A stretch of 64,000 bases of DNA, taken from Aquimarina spinulae (lineage in GTDB: Bacteria; Bacteroidota; Bacteroidia; Flavobacteriales; Flavobacteriaceae). Position numbers and translations under genes: made by a program. The notes beneath the pieces were generated by a model that saw only the letters and a program-made list of their open reading frames with translations, made no database searches and was not told the DNA's origin. This document shows positions 6,761 through 16,150 of this stretch, piece by piece (the first letter of the stretch is position 1; each line of letters starts with the position of its first letter). The DNA is taken from NCBI RefSeq assembly GCF_943373825.1, contig NZ_CALSBP010000002.1:857501-921500 (forward strand). Reading direction: 5' to 3'.

Positions 6761-7333
6761 ATGAATACAAAAATATTAGTAATAGACAATTACGACTCAT
6801 TCGTATACAATCTGGTTCATTATCTAGAAGATCTTGGTTGTGAGGTGGTCGTAAAACGTAATGATCAATTACGATTAGAGGATGTAGATGCATTTCAAAA
6901 AATCTTATTGTCTCCCGGTCCTGGAATCCCAGATGAAGCGGGATTACTAAAAGACATTATCCGTAAATATGCAGATACCAAAAGTATCTTTGGAGTTTGC
7001 CTGGGGCAACAAGCGATAGGAGAAGTTTTTGGCGGTAGCATCACCAACCTCAACGAGGTCTATCACGGTGTGGCAACCAATGTAACATTATCGGTTACAG
7101 ATGAACCTCTTTTCGAAGGGCTTGATACCAATTTTGATGTAGGGAGATATCACTCCTGGGTAGTAGCAGATAAAGATTTACCCGATTGCCTGCAAGTGAC
7201 TTCATATGATAAAAACGGACAAATCATGTCCCTGCGTCATAAAGAATTAGACGTTCGAGGAGTGCAATTTCATCCAGAATCTGTATTAACTCCCGATGGA
7301 AAAAGGATATTAGAAAACTGGGTTAATAATTAA
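6761..7333 (+). CDS. trpG: Anthranilate synthase glutamine amidotransferase component
   Basis: A 190-residue class I glutamine amidotransferase that releases ammonia for TrpE. It begins ILVIDNYDSFVYNL, the trpG/pabA opening. It has the oxyanion-hole loop SPGPGIP near residue 52, the nucleophile Cys80 in GVCLGQQA, and the His171/Glu173 pair in FHPESV. It could also serve p-aminobenzoate synthase, as dual-use TrpG/PabA proteins do in some bacteria, but its place in the trp operon points to anthranilate. It lies 242 bp after trpE and 88 bp before trpD. Confidence 0.95.
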   Translation: MNTKILVIDNYDSFVYNLVHYLEDLGCEVVVKRNDQLRLEDVDAFQKILLSPGPGIPDEAGLLKDIIRKYADTKSIFGVCLGQQAIGEVFGGSITNLNEVYHGVATNVTLSVTDEPLFEGLDTNFDVGRYHSWVVADKDLPDCLQVTSYDKNGQIMSLRHKELDVRGVQFHPESVLTPDGKRILENWVNN

Positions 7334-7421
7334 TACGTAAAGATAAAATATACTAACTTAAATACTACTCTATACAAGCTTGTTTTCCTGTTTAGAAAGC
7401 AAATGCCAGAGTAAAAGGCTT

Positions 7422-8417
7422 ATGAAAAACTTACTCAACCGATTAATCAATCACGAAACCATCTCTAAAGAAGAAGCCAAAAGTGTTTTGGTTAATATCT
7501 CTAAAGGAGAATATAATCAAAGTCAGATTGCTTCATTTCTTACCGTATATATGATGCGTAGCATTACAATCGAAGAATTAGAAGGGTTTAGAGATGCCTT
7601 ACTAGAGCTTTGTATCGCAATAGACCTTAGCGAGTATAATCCCGTAGATCTTTGTGGTACCGGTGGTGATGGTAAAGACACTTTCAATATATCAACACTT
7701 TCTTCTTTTGTCTCGGCAGGAGCAGGAATTAAAGTCACCAAACACGGTAATTACGGAGTTTCTTCAACATGTGGTAGTTCTAATGTAATGGAGCATTTGG
7801 GGATTAAGTTTAGTAATGATAAAGACTTTTTAAAACGTAGTATCGATGAAGCAGGGATTTGTGTATTGCATGCCCCATTATTTCATCCTGCAATGAAAAA
7901 TGTTGCTCCGATACGTAGAGAATTAGGAGTAAAAACGTTTTTTAATATGCTTGGACCAATGGTAAATCCAGCATTTCCAAAAAATCAAATCGTAGGAGTT
8001 TTTAATCTGGAATTAGCAAGGATGTATGGGTATTTGTATCAAAATACAGATAAAAAATTCACCATTATCCATGCGCTGGATGGATACGATGAGATTTCGC
8101 TAACCGGAAACACAAAAACAATTTCTAATACAACCGAAGGAATGCTTTCACCATTAGATTTTGGGGTGCCAATACTGAAACAAGAAGATATTTACGGAGG
8201 AGATTCTATCGAAGCATCTGCTGCTATATTTATGAATATCTTAAGTGGTAATGGTACCGAAGCTCAAAATAACGTAGTCTGTGCCAATGCAGGAATGGCT
8301 ATCGCCACTGTAGAAGGTCTCGAACCAAAACAAGGATTCGAAAAAGCAAAAGAATCACTACGTTCTGGAAAAGGATTAATAGCACTAAAAAAAGTTCAGG
8401 AATTAAGTAAGAATTAA
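7422..8417 (+). CDS. trpD: Anthranilate phosphoribosyltransferase
   Basis: Transfers the phosphoribosyl group of PRPP to anthranilate. The ATG at 7422 is chosen as start (331 residues, a normal length), because the frame upstream gives a 14-residue extension without family character. The family signatures are DLCGTGGDGKDTFNIST (PRPP binding, near residue 75), KHGNYGVSS and RRELGVKTFFNMLGPMVNP. It follows trpG on the same strand and precedes an unrecognised gene inserted before trpC. Confidence 0.95.
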   Translation: MKNLLNRLINHETISKEEAKSVLVNISKGEYNQSQIASFLTVYMMRSITIEELEGFRDALLELCIAIDLSEYNPVDLCGTGGDGKDTFNISTLSSFVSAGAGIKVTKHGNYGVSSTCGSSNVMEHLGIKFSNDKDFLKRSIDEAGICVLHAPLFHPAMKNVAPIRRELGVKTFFNMLGPMVNPAFPKNQIVGVFNLELARMYGYLYQNTDKKFTIIHALDGYDEISLTGNTKTISNTTEGMLSPLDFGVPILKQEDIYGGDSIEASAAIFMNILSGNGTEAQNNVVCANAGMAIATVEGLEPKQGFEKAKESLRSGKGLIALKKVQELSKN

Positions 8418-8484
8418 AATAATTTATCACTCCAGTACTTCTGCTGGGATTTATAAATGCATCAAAGAAATTCAATGTAATAAA

Positions 8485-9006
8485 ATGAAAGTCGAAACAT
8501 ATAAAATCGCAGGTTGGAAAGAGAAAGAAACCGGGCTACTTATTAGCGAAAATGAAGATTGGATTTTGGTTAAACATATACCCGTAGACTATGTGATTGA
8601 CGGATTTAAATTGTATAGAAAAAAAGCTGTAAAAAAGAGAAAATCTAAAACAAAAGAAGGTAAGATTTCGAGGGTTTTAAAACTCAAAAATATTAAAACA
8701 GATGTGCCAGATGGGTTTAAATTCGGGAACACACTTGAAATACTTCAATGGTCTGAGAAAAAACATGGAGTCTTCGAATTTCAAGACAATGAAGCAGAAA
8801 TATTTTACGGAAAATTGAACCAAACAAAAGAAAACATATTTAACATTGATTTGGTAAATTCTGATGGTAGTATCGAAAAAAACTACGATTACGATTTTTT
8901 AACAGATGATATCACGGCAATTACATTCGAAACCGATTATTTTGAATCTGTTCGATTACTAATGAATGATGAACTAAAAAAAGAAAGAAAACTAAATATT
9001 GTTTAG
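8485..9006 (+). CDS. Uncharacterised protein inside the trp operon
   Basis: A 173-residue soluble protein not recognised as any tryptophan-pathway enzyme. The first 45 residues (KIAGWKEKETGLLISENEDW, then LVKHIPVDYVIDG) look like a small beta domain. A very basic stretch follows (KKAVKKRKSKTKEG, residues 49-62), then an acidic beta-rich second half ending in a helix. There is no signal peptide, membrane segment or catalytic motif. It lies 67 bp after trpD and 82 bp before trpC in the same orientation, so it is almost certainly co-transcribed with the trp genes. The N-terminal part resembles short proteins that handle ribosome-maturation-like tasks only vaguely; no function is assigned. Confidence 0.8.
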   Translation: MKVETYKIAGWKEKETGLLISENEDWILVKHIPVDYVIDGFKLYRKKAVKKRKSKTKEGKISRVLKLKNIKTDVPDGFKFGNTLEILQWSEKKHGVFEFQDNEAEIFYGKLNQTKENIFNIDLVNSDGSIEKNYDYDFLTDDITAITFETDYFESVRLLMNDELKKERKLNIV

Positions 9007-9088
9007 TAAGCACAACATTTATTATATGCCTCACTAAAAAAATAAAGTACTAAAATGAATGTAGCCAACAAACAACCATCAACCATAA

Positions 9089-9874
9089 ATGAACATACTA
9101 GATAAAATAATAGCAGATAAATATAAAGAAGTTGAACTCAAAAAAAGTTTAATTCCTATCAAACAATTAGAGAACTCTGTTTTGTTTGACCGTCAAACAA
9201 ACTCATTAGTCAAAACTTTACAGAATAGTGATACTGGTATCATTGCAGAACACAAGCGTAGATCCCCTTCAAAATCTGTGATTAATCAAACCGTAAGCGT
9301 ACAAGATGTAGCACAGGGGTATGAAAATGCAGGAGCTTGTGGGATGTCGGTTTTATCCGACGGTAAGTATTTCGGAGGATCGCTGGAAGATCTTTTACTC
9401 GCCAGAGCCACGGTACAAATGCCCTTGCTACGTAAAGAATTTATCATCGACGAATATCAATTAGTAGAAGCCAAAGCTCATGGAGCCGATGTCATCTTAT
9501 TAATCGCAGCCGTTTTATCACGCGATGAGATCAAATCTTTATCCCAGTTTGCTAAAAGCTTATCTCTCGATGTATTATTAGAAGTTCATAACCAGGATGA
9601 ATTACAAAAATCAATCATGCCATCTTTGGATATGCTGGGCGTAAATAATCGAAATCTAAAAACATTCGAGGTAAGTACAGATATTAGTAAAACACTAAGT
9701 ACTCAAATTCCCGATGATTTTGTAAAAGTTTCAGAAAGTGGCATTAGTACTATTGAAGCAATAAAAGACCTAAAGCAATATGGATATAAAGGTTTTCTTA
9801 TCGGTGAAAACTTTATGAAAACCGAAAACCCCGGAGCCAGTGCTGTAGAATTCATAAAAGACCTAAAGAAATGA
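9089..9874 (+). CDS. trpC: Indole-3-glycerol-phosphate synthase
   Basis: Closes the ring of carboxyphenylamino-deoxyribulose phosphate to give indole-3-glycerol phosphate. It is a 261-residue TIM barrel. IIAEHKRRSPSKS near residue 52 holds the catalytic Lys, VLSDGKYFGGS and LRKEFIIDEYQ follow, and LGVNNRNLKTF and VSESGI form the phosphate-binding end. The last four bases overlap the trpF start (ATGA), so the two are translationally coupled. Confidence 0.96.
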   Translation: MNILDKIIADKYKEVELKKSLIPIKQLENSVLFDRQTNSLVKTLQNSDTGIIAEHKRRSPSKSVINQTVSVQDVAQGYENAGACGMSVLSDGKYFGGSLEDLLLARATVQMPLLRKEFIIDEYQLVEAKAHGADVILLIAAVLSRDEIKSLSQFAKSLSLDVLLEVHNQDELQKSIMPSLDMLGVNNRNLKTFEVSTDISKTLSTQIPDDFVKVSESGISTIEAIKDLKQYGYKGFLIGENFMKTENPGASAVEFIKDLKK

Positions 9875-10512
9875 AACTGAAAGTCTGCGGGATGAAATAT
9901 CATGAAAACATAGAAGCTGTTGCAGTGCTAAAACCAGACTATCTTGGTTTTATTTTCTATGAAAACTCTCCCAGAAATTTTGAAGGAGAAATTCCAAAAC
10001 TACCCTCGACAATTAAAAAAGTAGGGGTATTTGTAGACGCTTCTATAGATTTTATTGTAGAGAACGTAAAGCAATATGACTTCAAAGCTATTCAATTGCA
10101 CGGAAACGAACCCGCAACATATTGTCAAAACTTAAAATCATCATTGACTGGGCACACTAAGCCTGTCGAAGTATGGAAAGTCTTTTCGATCAAAGATGAG
10201 TTTGATTTTGACCGTTTACAACCCTATGAAGGTATTGTAGATTATTTTCTCTTTGATACCAAAGGAAAAGAAAAGGGAGGTAATGGATATACTTTTGATT
10301 GGAGTGTCTTAAAAGGATACCCCTCTTCTACCCCATTTATTTTAAGTGGTGGTATTGGACTCGATGAAATAAAAGACCTTTTATCTTTTCGCGAGAGCCC
10401 CGAATCTAAATATTTACACGCTATTGATGTAAATAGCAAATTCGAAAGCAAACCAGGGTTAAAAAAAGCAGAAAATCTCGAAAAATTTATAAAGCTTGTT
10501 ATTCCGACATAA
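9871..10512 (+). CDS. trpF: Phosphoribosylanthranilate isomerase
   Basis: Isomerises phosphoribosylanthranilate by an Amadori rearrangement. The 213-residue TIM barrel begins MKLKVCGMKYHENI, with the catalytic Cys of the KxCG motif. FIFYENSPRNF, VGVFVDAS, IQLHGNE and LFDTKGKEKGGNGYTFDW follow, the last carrying the catalytic Asp. The C-terminal LSGGIGLDEI binds phosphate. Overlap with trpC by four bases is typical. The gene order C-F here precedes B-A. Confidence 0.95.
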   Translation: MKLKVCGMKYHENIEAVAVLKPDYLGFIFYENSPRNFEGEIPKLPSTIKKVGVFVDASIDFIVENVKQYDFKAIQLHGNEPATYCQNLKSSLTGHTKPVEVWKVFSIKDEFDFDRLQPYEGIVDYFLFDTKGKEKGGNGYTFDWSVLKGYPSSTPFILSGGIGLDEIKDLLSFRESPESKYLHAIDVNSKFESKPGLKKAENLEKFIKLVIPT

Positions 10513-10540
10513 ACGTAATGACAACCAAAAACAATAAAAA

Positions 10541-11722
10541 ATGAATTATCAAGTAAACGAAAAAGGATATTATGGAGATTTTGGAGGAGCATATATACCC
10601 GAAATGCTTTATCCTAATGTCGAAGAATTACGAACTACCTATCTCGATATTATGAACGAACCTTCTTTCAAAAAAGAGTTTGATCAATTATTAAAAGACT
10701 ACGTGGGTAGACCTTCTCCTTTGTATTTTGCTAAACGTCTTTCAGAAAAACACAATACCAAAGTATACCTTAAACGCGAAGATCTAAATCATACCGGTGC
10801 ACATAAAGTAAATAATACGATTGGGCAAATTCTTGTGGCAAAACGATTAGGTAAAAACAGAATCATTGCAGAAACAGGGGCAGGACAACACGGGGTAGCT
10901 ACAGCAACAGTATGTGCACTTATGGGTATTAAATGTATTGTCTATATGGGTGAGATTGATATTAAACGACAAGCACCCAATGTAGCCCGAATGAAAATGC
11001 TTGGTGCAGAGGTAAGACCTGCTAAATCAGGAAGTAAAACTCTTAAAGATGCCACCAACGAAGCGATACGAGACTGGATCAATAACCCTGTCGACACACA
11101 TTATATTATTGGCTCTGCTATAGGACCTCATCCTTATCCAGATATGGTAACACGGTTTCAATCTATAATCTCAGAAGAAATCAAGTGGCAGTTAAAAGAA
11201 AAAGAAGGTAGAGAGCATCCTGATTATGTAGTAGCCTGTATTGGTGGTGGTAGTAATGCTGCAGGGACATATTATCATTTTTTAGAAGAACCAAGTGTTG
11301 GAATTATTGCTGTAGAAGCTGCCGGAAAAGGAGTACATAGTGGCGAGAGTGCCGCTACCTCTCAATTAGGAAAAGAAGGAATTATTCACGGGTGCAAAAC
11401 CTTGCTAATGCAAACCCCAGATGGGCAAATTACAGAACCTTATTCTATTTCTGCAGGACTGGATTATCCTGGTGTTGGACCATTACATTCTCATCTATAT
11501 AAAACCGCACGCGGAGAGTTTTATTCTGTAACCGATGATGATGCCATGGCTGCGGGATTAGAACTATCGCAGTTAGAAGGGATTATTCCTGCAATAGAAT
11601 CCTCACATGCCTTGGCAATTTTTAATGATAAAAAATTTAGACCCGAAGATATTGTTGTCATAAGTCTTTCTGGTCGTGGTGACAAAGATCTTGACACCTA
11701 CATAAACTATTTTAAATTATAA
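10541..11722 (+). CDS. trpB: Tryptophan synthase beta chain
   Basis: Condenses indole with serine using pyridoxal phosphate. The 393-residue chain has the PLP Lys at residue 89 in LNHTGAHKVNN, an AETGAGQHGVATATVCAL block, and CIGGGSNAAG as the phosphate-binding loop. It lies 28 bp after trpF and 66 bp before trpA. The length and motifs match the classical TrpB1 type, which works in complex with TrpA. Confidence 0.97.
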   Translation: MNYQVNEKGYYGDFGGAYIPEMLYPNVEELRTTYLDIMNEPSFKKEFDQLLKDYVGRPSPLYFAKRLSEKHNTKVYLKREDLNHTGAHKVNNTIGQILVAKRLGKNRIIAETGAGQHGVATATVCALMGIKCIVYMGEIDIKRQAPNVARMKMLGAEVRPAKSGSKTLKDATNEAIRDWINNPVDTHYIIGSAIGPHPYPDMVTRFQSIISEEIKWQLKEKEGREHPDYVVACIGGGSNAAGTYYHFLEEPSVGIIAVEAAGKGVHSGESAATSQLGKEGIIHGCKTLLMQTPDGQITEPYSISAGLDYPGVGPLHSHLYKTARGEFYSVTDDDAMAAGLELSQLEGIIPAIESSHALAIFNDKKFRPEDIVVISLSGRGDKDLDTYINYFKL

Positions 11723-11788
11723 TAATTCAGTAGTACGTACATTGTAATGGGCACAAATTATTAACTACTCAATACTCAATACTAAAAA

Positions 11789-12550
11789 ATGAACAGAATA
11801 CATACAGCATTGAAGCAAGATAAAAAATTACTATCTATATATTTTACAGCTGGATATCCATCACTTCATGATACTATAAAAATCATACAAGATCTAGAAC
11901 ATCATGGAGTAGATATGATCGAAATCGGATTACCCTTTAGTGATCCTTTGGCAGATGGGCCAACGATACAAGAGAGTTCGACCGCAGCTCTTAAAAATGG
12001 TATGACTACTCAACTTCTATTTGAGCAGTTAAAAGACATTCGTAAATCGGTTAGCATTCCCTTAATCATTATGGGATATTTTAATCCTATGATGCAGTAC
12101 GGCATAGAAGATTTTTGTGCTAAGTGCCAGGAAATAGGTATCGACGGATTAATTATTCCCGATCTACCTGTTAATGAATATCACGAAAACTACCAGGAAA
12201 CTTTTGAAAAATATGGCTTGATCAATGTGTTTCTAATTACTCCGCAAACTTCAGATGAGCGTATTCGATTTATAGATGATGTATCTAATGGGTTTATCTA
12301 TATGGTAAGCTCTGCCAGTACCACCGGAGCCAAAAGTACATTTGGTGATACACAACAGCAGTATTTTGAACGTATCGAAGCTTTGAATCTAAAAAACCCA
12401 CAAATCGTTGGTTTTGGAATCAGTAATAATGAAACATTTAAGCAGGCAACAAAAACAGCTAAAGGTGCTATCATTGGCTCTGCTTTCATAAAACATTTAA
12501 CCCATAATGGAACAGATAACATTAGTGATTTTGTAAAAAGCATTCGATGA
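11789..12550 (+). CDS. trpA: Tryptophan synthase alpha chain
   Basis: Cleaves indole-3-glycerol phosphate and passes indole to TrpB. The 253-residue TIM barrel shows AGYPSLHDTIKII, then DMIEIGLPFSDPLADGP with the catalytic Glu45 and Asp56 (equivalents of enteric Glu49 and Asp60). IPDLPVNEY and GFGISNNETF complete the fold. It is the last clear trp gene; no strong intrinsic terminator was seen in the 90 bp downstream, so transcription may continue into the next gene. Confidence 0.96.
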   Translation: MNRIHTALKQDKKLLSIYFTAGYPSLHDTIKIIQDLEHHGVDMIEIGLPFSDPLADGPTIQESSTAALKNGMTTQLLFEQLKDIRKSVSIPLIIMGYFNPMMQYGIEDFCAKCQEIGIDGLIIPDLPVNEYHENYQETFEKYGLINVFLITPQTSDERIRFIDDVSNGFIYMVSSASTTGAKSTFGDTQQQYFERIEALNLKNPQIVGFGISNNETFKQATKTAKGAIIGSAFIKHLTHNGTDNISDFVKSIR

Positions 12551-12640
12551 TTTTGTATCTTTCTAATCAAAAGATTAAAATTCTAAGTGCAAACATAGCA
12601 CTCTGTGTTGTTAATAATCAAGTAAACCGATAGATACTAG

Positions 12641-13246
12641 ATGTTAAAACGATTGTTTAAAATATTACTTGCATTAATAGTCATTATTGCAATTGGAGGA
12701 GGGTACCTTTATTTTCGTTTACACAACACTATAGAGAATGTTCTTGAAGCACAAAACAATTGGCGTAGTGAAGTTCTGGAGTTTCCATTAATATTTGCTG
12801 GAGATATAGAATATGAAGGTGAAGAACATATTCGATTTGCACCGGGGTGGGGTGAAAAAGATAGTGAGGATTATTTTTCATATGTTTTTTTATGGATGAT
12901 TAATGAAGACCCGAATTTAAACGCTTCAGATTTAGAAAACATAGTGAATATATACTTCGATGGGCTTATGAATACTGGAGCAATCACTAACTTTAATTTC
13001 TTTAAAAAAATTCCTAAAACTCAATCTTCCTTTCATCAGACTGATAAAAATACATTTGAAGGTTCAATAGAATTGTATGATGAGTTTTTTAAAAAAGGAA
13101 TAATTGTTCTGAATGCTAAAATTAAAAGTGAATACTGTCCAGTAAAAGAGAACTATTTAATTTGGTTTTATTTATCTCCCCAAGAAAAGAATCATCAGAT
13201 TTGGGATCAATTCACAGAAGTACATCTAAATATTAAGTGCCGTTAA
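12641..13246 (+). CDS. Uncharacterised single-pass membrane protein
   Basis: A 201-residue protein not recognised. Residues 6-26 form one hydrophobic segment (FKILLALIVIIAIGGGYLYF) preceded by Lys/Arg, so the protein is probably anchored in the inner membrane with its body outside the cytoplasm. The rest is acidic and aromatic-rich, with two Cys in the last quarter. It starts 90 bp after trpA and is followed 53 bp later by a DUF1287-like secreted protein on the same strand. No catalytic motif is apparent. Confidence 0.75.
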   Translation: MLKRLFKILLALIVIIAIGGGYLYFRLHNTIENVLEAQNNWRSEVLEFPLIFAGDIEYEGEEHIRFAPGWGEKDSEDYFSYVFLWMINEDPNLNASDLENIVNIYFDGLMNTGAITNFNFFKKIPKTQSSFHQTDKNTFEGSIELYDEFFKKGIIVLNAKIKSEYCPVKENYLIWFYLSPQEKNHQIWDQFTEVHLNIKCR

Positions 13247-13299
13247 ATTAGAACTATTTACATCACTATATATGATATACAACTTATAAGAGCTAATTT

Positions 13300-13890
13300 A
13301 TGATTACAAAATATCGTATACTTTTTTTATGTCTTTTCATGCTTTTTGTTCAATTTAATTTTGGGCAAACCGATTTTAAAGAGCAATTGTCTGATGCTGC
13401 CTTAGCATTAACCAAAAACAAAGTTACATACGACCCTGCCTATTTCTCTATCGACTATCCAAATGGTGATGTCCCTGGTGACAAAGGAGTGTGTACAGAT
13501 GTAGTTATTAGAGCTTATAGAATTTTAGATATTGATTTACAGAAAGAAGTACATGAAGATATGCGTGCTAATTTTGGGCTATACCCCAAAAACTGGGGAT
13601 TGTCTAAAACCGATAAAAATATTGATCACAGAAGGGTACCTAATCTAATGAAGTTTTTTTCAAGATTTGGAAAAACAAAACCAATAACTAATACCCCAAA
13701 AGAGTATATCCCTGGTGATATTGTATGTTGGAGTCTGGGAGGAGGATTAACCCATATTGGTTTGGTAGTAAACAAAAAATCTAGCGACCAACAGCGTTAT
13801 TTAATCGTTCATAATATTGGTGGCGGACAAGTAGTAGCAGATTGTCTATTTGATTATAAGATTATTGGTCACTATAAGTATGAGAAATGA
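13300..13890 (+). CDS. DUF1287-type secreted cysteine hydrolase-like protein
   Basis: A 196-residue exported protein with signal peptide MITKYRILFLCLFMLFVQFN ending around the FGQ at residue 23. The mature part matches the DUF1287 family, a papain/NlpC-like group. The probable nucleophile is Cys in KGVCTDVVIRAYR near residue 65, a catalytic His follows in LTHIGLVV near residue 151, and YIPGDIVCW precedes it. Related folds cleave peptidoglycan peptides or amide bonds, and the target here is presumably in the envelope. The gene converges with the flotillin gene 7 bp downstream. Confidence 0.82.
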   Translation: MITKYRILFLCLFMLFVQFNFGQTDFKEQLSDAALALTKNKVTYDPAYFSIDYPNGDVPGDKGVCTDVVIRAYRILDIDLQKEVHEDMRANFGLYPKNWGLSKTDKNIDHRRVPNLMKFFSRFGKTKPITNTPKEYIPGDIVCWSLGGGLTHIGLVVNKKSSDQQRYLIVHNIGGGQVVADCLFDYKIIGHYKYEK

Positions 13891-13897
13891 AACATCT

Positions 13898-15322
13898 TTA
13901 TTCCTTGTCCTTGGCATTAGTATCTTTTTTTATTTCAGAATCCAGATTTTCTTTCTCTTCTCCTTTTAAGTAATTAGGCAATTGCATCCCTGCCATATTA
14001 AACATTTCTTGTAAAGGTGGTACTGCCTTATACATCCCTGAAATAAAGTTGGAGGTCGAAGTTTTGCCGTCTTCTCCATTACCATTTTCCCAAACGGTAA
14101 TTTTATCTATTTTAATATTTTTAATTGCTTCTGCTTGTGTTTTAACTAGCTCGGGTAATTTATCCGCTATCAATAATAACACTGCTTCTTTAGGATCATT
14201 TCCTGCAGCTTTCACAATACGATCTAACCCTTCTGCTTGTTTAGTTAAAATTTCATACATCCCTTTTGCTTCAGCTTCTTTTTTCATAAAAATTGCATCC
14301 GCCTCTCCTTTTGCAATTCGTCTAATTTGTTCTGCCTCTGCCTCTGCATCAATTTCAATTTTTTTCTTATCAATTTGTGCAGGGACAATGATATCTGCGC
14401 CTTGCTCTGCTTCTTTACGTTTTGCTCTAGCATCTTCAGCTATTTTCTCAGCTGCATAGGCTTCTTCTAATGCTTTTGCCGATTGTACTTTTTCTGAAGC
14501 ATTAGCTATTCTCTCTGCTTCTGCTTCACGAGCTCTCCTATCTGCATCAGAATTAGCAACCTGAATCTTTGCTGTATTTTCACCTTCAACCGCTTTTGCA
14601 TTTGCCGCAGCAACTTGAACTCTTTGGTCTTGAACAGCTTCTGCTTGTCCTATTGCCCCATCTCTATCTTTTTGAGCTACAGAAATAATAGCATCATTAA
14701 TAGCTTTTGCTGCAGCTTCTTTTCCTAAGGCTTCGATATATCCAGACTCGTCATGTATATCTGTAATATTTACATTAATTAGTTTTAAACCTACTTTCTT
14801 CAATTCTGCTTCAACACTATGAGTAATATGTGATAAGAACTTATCTCTATCTGTATTAATTTCTTCAATATCCATGGATGCAACAACCAATCGTAGCTGA
14901 CCAAAAATAATTTCTTGTGCTAATTCTTGAACAGCATCTAAGCTTAGTCCCAATAAACGTTCTGCTGCATTTTGCATTATAGTAGGTTCTGTAGAAATAC
15001 CAATAGTAAATCTAGAAGGTACATTTACGCGAATATTTTGTTTACTCAATGCATTAATTAGATTTACTTCTATCGAAATCGGAGTTAAATCCAGAAACGA
15101 ATAATCCTGAATTATAGGCCATATAAATGCCGCTCCTCCATGAATACATTTAGAAGAACTCTCCCCGCCAGTTTTTCCATAAACCACCAACACTTTATCA
15201 GAAGGACAACGCTTGTACCTTCTGAACATAGAGAACATAAAAACAACAAAAATTAATATAACTGCTGCTACTAAATATATACCAGTAACTCCAGCTTCAG
15301 CAAATAATGAAAATATATTCAT
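13898..15322 (-). CDS. Flotillin-like SPFH domain membrane scaffold
   Basis: A 474-residue protein with one N-terminal membrane segment (about residues 15-32, VAAVILIFVVFMFSMF). An SPFH/band 7 domain follows (roughly 40-215), then a long Ala/Glu/Lys-rich coiled coil (about 215-390) with repeated EAEA and AEAE patterns. A C-terminal tail continues past residue 400. This is the flotillin/YuaG/FloT plan: membrane microdomain scaffolds that oligomerise through the coiled coil. It lies 20 bp downstream of an NfeD-like gene, the standard partner of bacterial flotillins. Confidence 0.92.
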   Translation of the reverse strand: MNIFSLFAEAGVTGIYLVAAVILIFVVFMFSMFRRYKRCPSDKVLVVYGKTGGESSSKCIHGGAAFIWPIIQDYSFLDLTPISIEVNLINALSKQNIRVNVPSRFTIGISTEPTIMQNAAERLLGLSLDAVQELAQEIIFGQLRLVVASMDIEEINTDRDKFLSHITHSVEAELKKVGLKLINVNITDIHDESGYIEALGKEAAAKAINDAIISVAQKDRDGAIGQAEAVQDQRVQVAAANAKAVEGENTAKIQVANSDADRRAREAEAERIANASEKVQSAKALEEAYAAEKIAEDARAKRKEAEQGADIIVPAQIDKKKIEIDAEAEAEQIRRIAKGEADAIFMKKEAEAKGMYEILTKQAEGLDRIVKAAGNDPKEAVLLLIADKLPELVKTQAEAIKNIKIDKITVWENGNGEDGKTSTSNFISGMYKAVPPLQEMFNMAGMQLPNYLKGEEKENLDSEIKKDTNAKDKE

Positions 15323-15342
15323 TCGTATTTTATTTAAAATTT

Positions 15343-15921
15343 TTAGTTAGATAATTTTTCGACCAATAGTAATTCTGAGCCTATAATTTCAACAACTTTT
15401 ACTATAGTAGAAGTTTTCAAAATTTCTTCAGAATCTGTTACTGCTTCTAATTCTCGTAAACTACCTTGTACTTTAATCTGAATTTTTCCTATACTCGACC
15501 GATTTGCTCCAATTGGTAAATATACTTCGCCAATTGCTCCAATAGCATTTTTAATTTTCAATGTACCAGATTCAGCCATTTTATGCATCCAGAAAAACAA
15601 AAGAGAGGTTAGCACCATCATTAGTAATCCTGCAAAAGAAGAAATAAAGATTGTAACAATAGTAGATAATTCGTTATCAACACATAAAATACCCGTCCAA
15701 CCAAAAATGGTAAAAAAAGCAATTACATTTTTAAATGTGAAAAATTGAAAACCTACACCTCCATCATCTGCATCAATATCAGAAATATCTGCTTCCATAT
15801 CCACATCACTAGCTCCAATAAAGGTCAAAGCAAAAATAATCAGGAATATAATAGAACCTAATATTGCTATAATCCAATATGCTTGCTCGAAGGTTGACAT
15901 ACCTTCAAAAAATTCGTTCAT
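15343..15921 (-). CDS. NfeD-like membrane protein, flotillin partner
   Basis: A 192-residue protein with hydrophobic segments near residues 14-36, 65-85 and 92-112. The C-terminal soluble region (residues 120-190) has the small beta-barrel form of NfeD proteins: NAIGAIGEVYLPIG, IGKIQIKVQGSLRELEA and TIVKVVEIIGSELLLVE. It is the first gene of the two-gene unit with the flotillin downstream (20 bp gap). NfeD proteins associate with flotillins in membrane microdomains. There is no serine protease domain, so it is the short type. Confidence 0.85.
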   Translation of the reverse strand: MNEFFEGMSTFEQAYWIIAILGSIIFLIIFALTFIGASDVDMEADISDIDADDGGVGFQFFTFKNVIAFFTIFGWTGILCVDNELSTIVTIFISSFAGLLMMVLTSLLFFWMHKMAESGTLKIKNAIGAIGEVYLPIGANRSSIGKIQIKVQGSLRELEAVTDSEEILKTSTIVKVVEIIGSELLLVEKLSN

Positions 15922-16110
15922 AGATTTCAGAATTAACAGGCATAAATCTACTAAAAAAAATCAAGATTTAGTCATGATAAGAATATTAGAGATGTTAATT
16001 TATGAATCCAATCTACATAAATAAGAAGAATAAAAAATGAAGTAATGTTAGATTTCAAACTCCTCTGTCACTAGATTAGACAATAATGAGAGACATAAAA
16101 AACATAGGTT

Positions 16111-16136
16111 TCATTTTTCATTTCTAAATCATTACA
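16111..16136. repeat. 26-bp direct repeat, copy 1, beside the EEP gene
   Basis: This 26-bp stretch (TCATTTTTCATTTCTAAATC then ATTACA) recurs at 17198-17223 with one mismatch. The two copies lie on either side of the EEP-family gene at 16151-17161. Confidence 0.85.
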
Positions 16137-16150
16137 CCAATCTATCCTGT

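Noticed and set aside
14049..14459. 136-codon frame opposite the flotillin gene
   Set aside because: It is the complement of the Ala/Glu-rich coiled coil, which lacks stops in that frame by composition.
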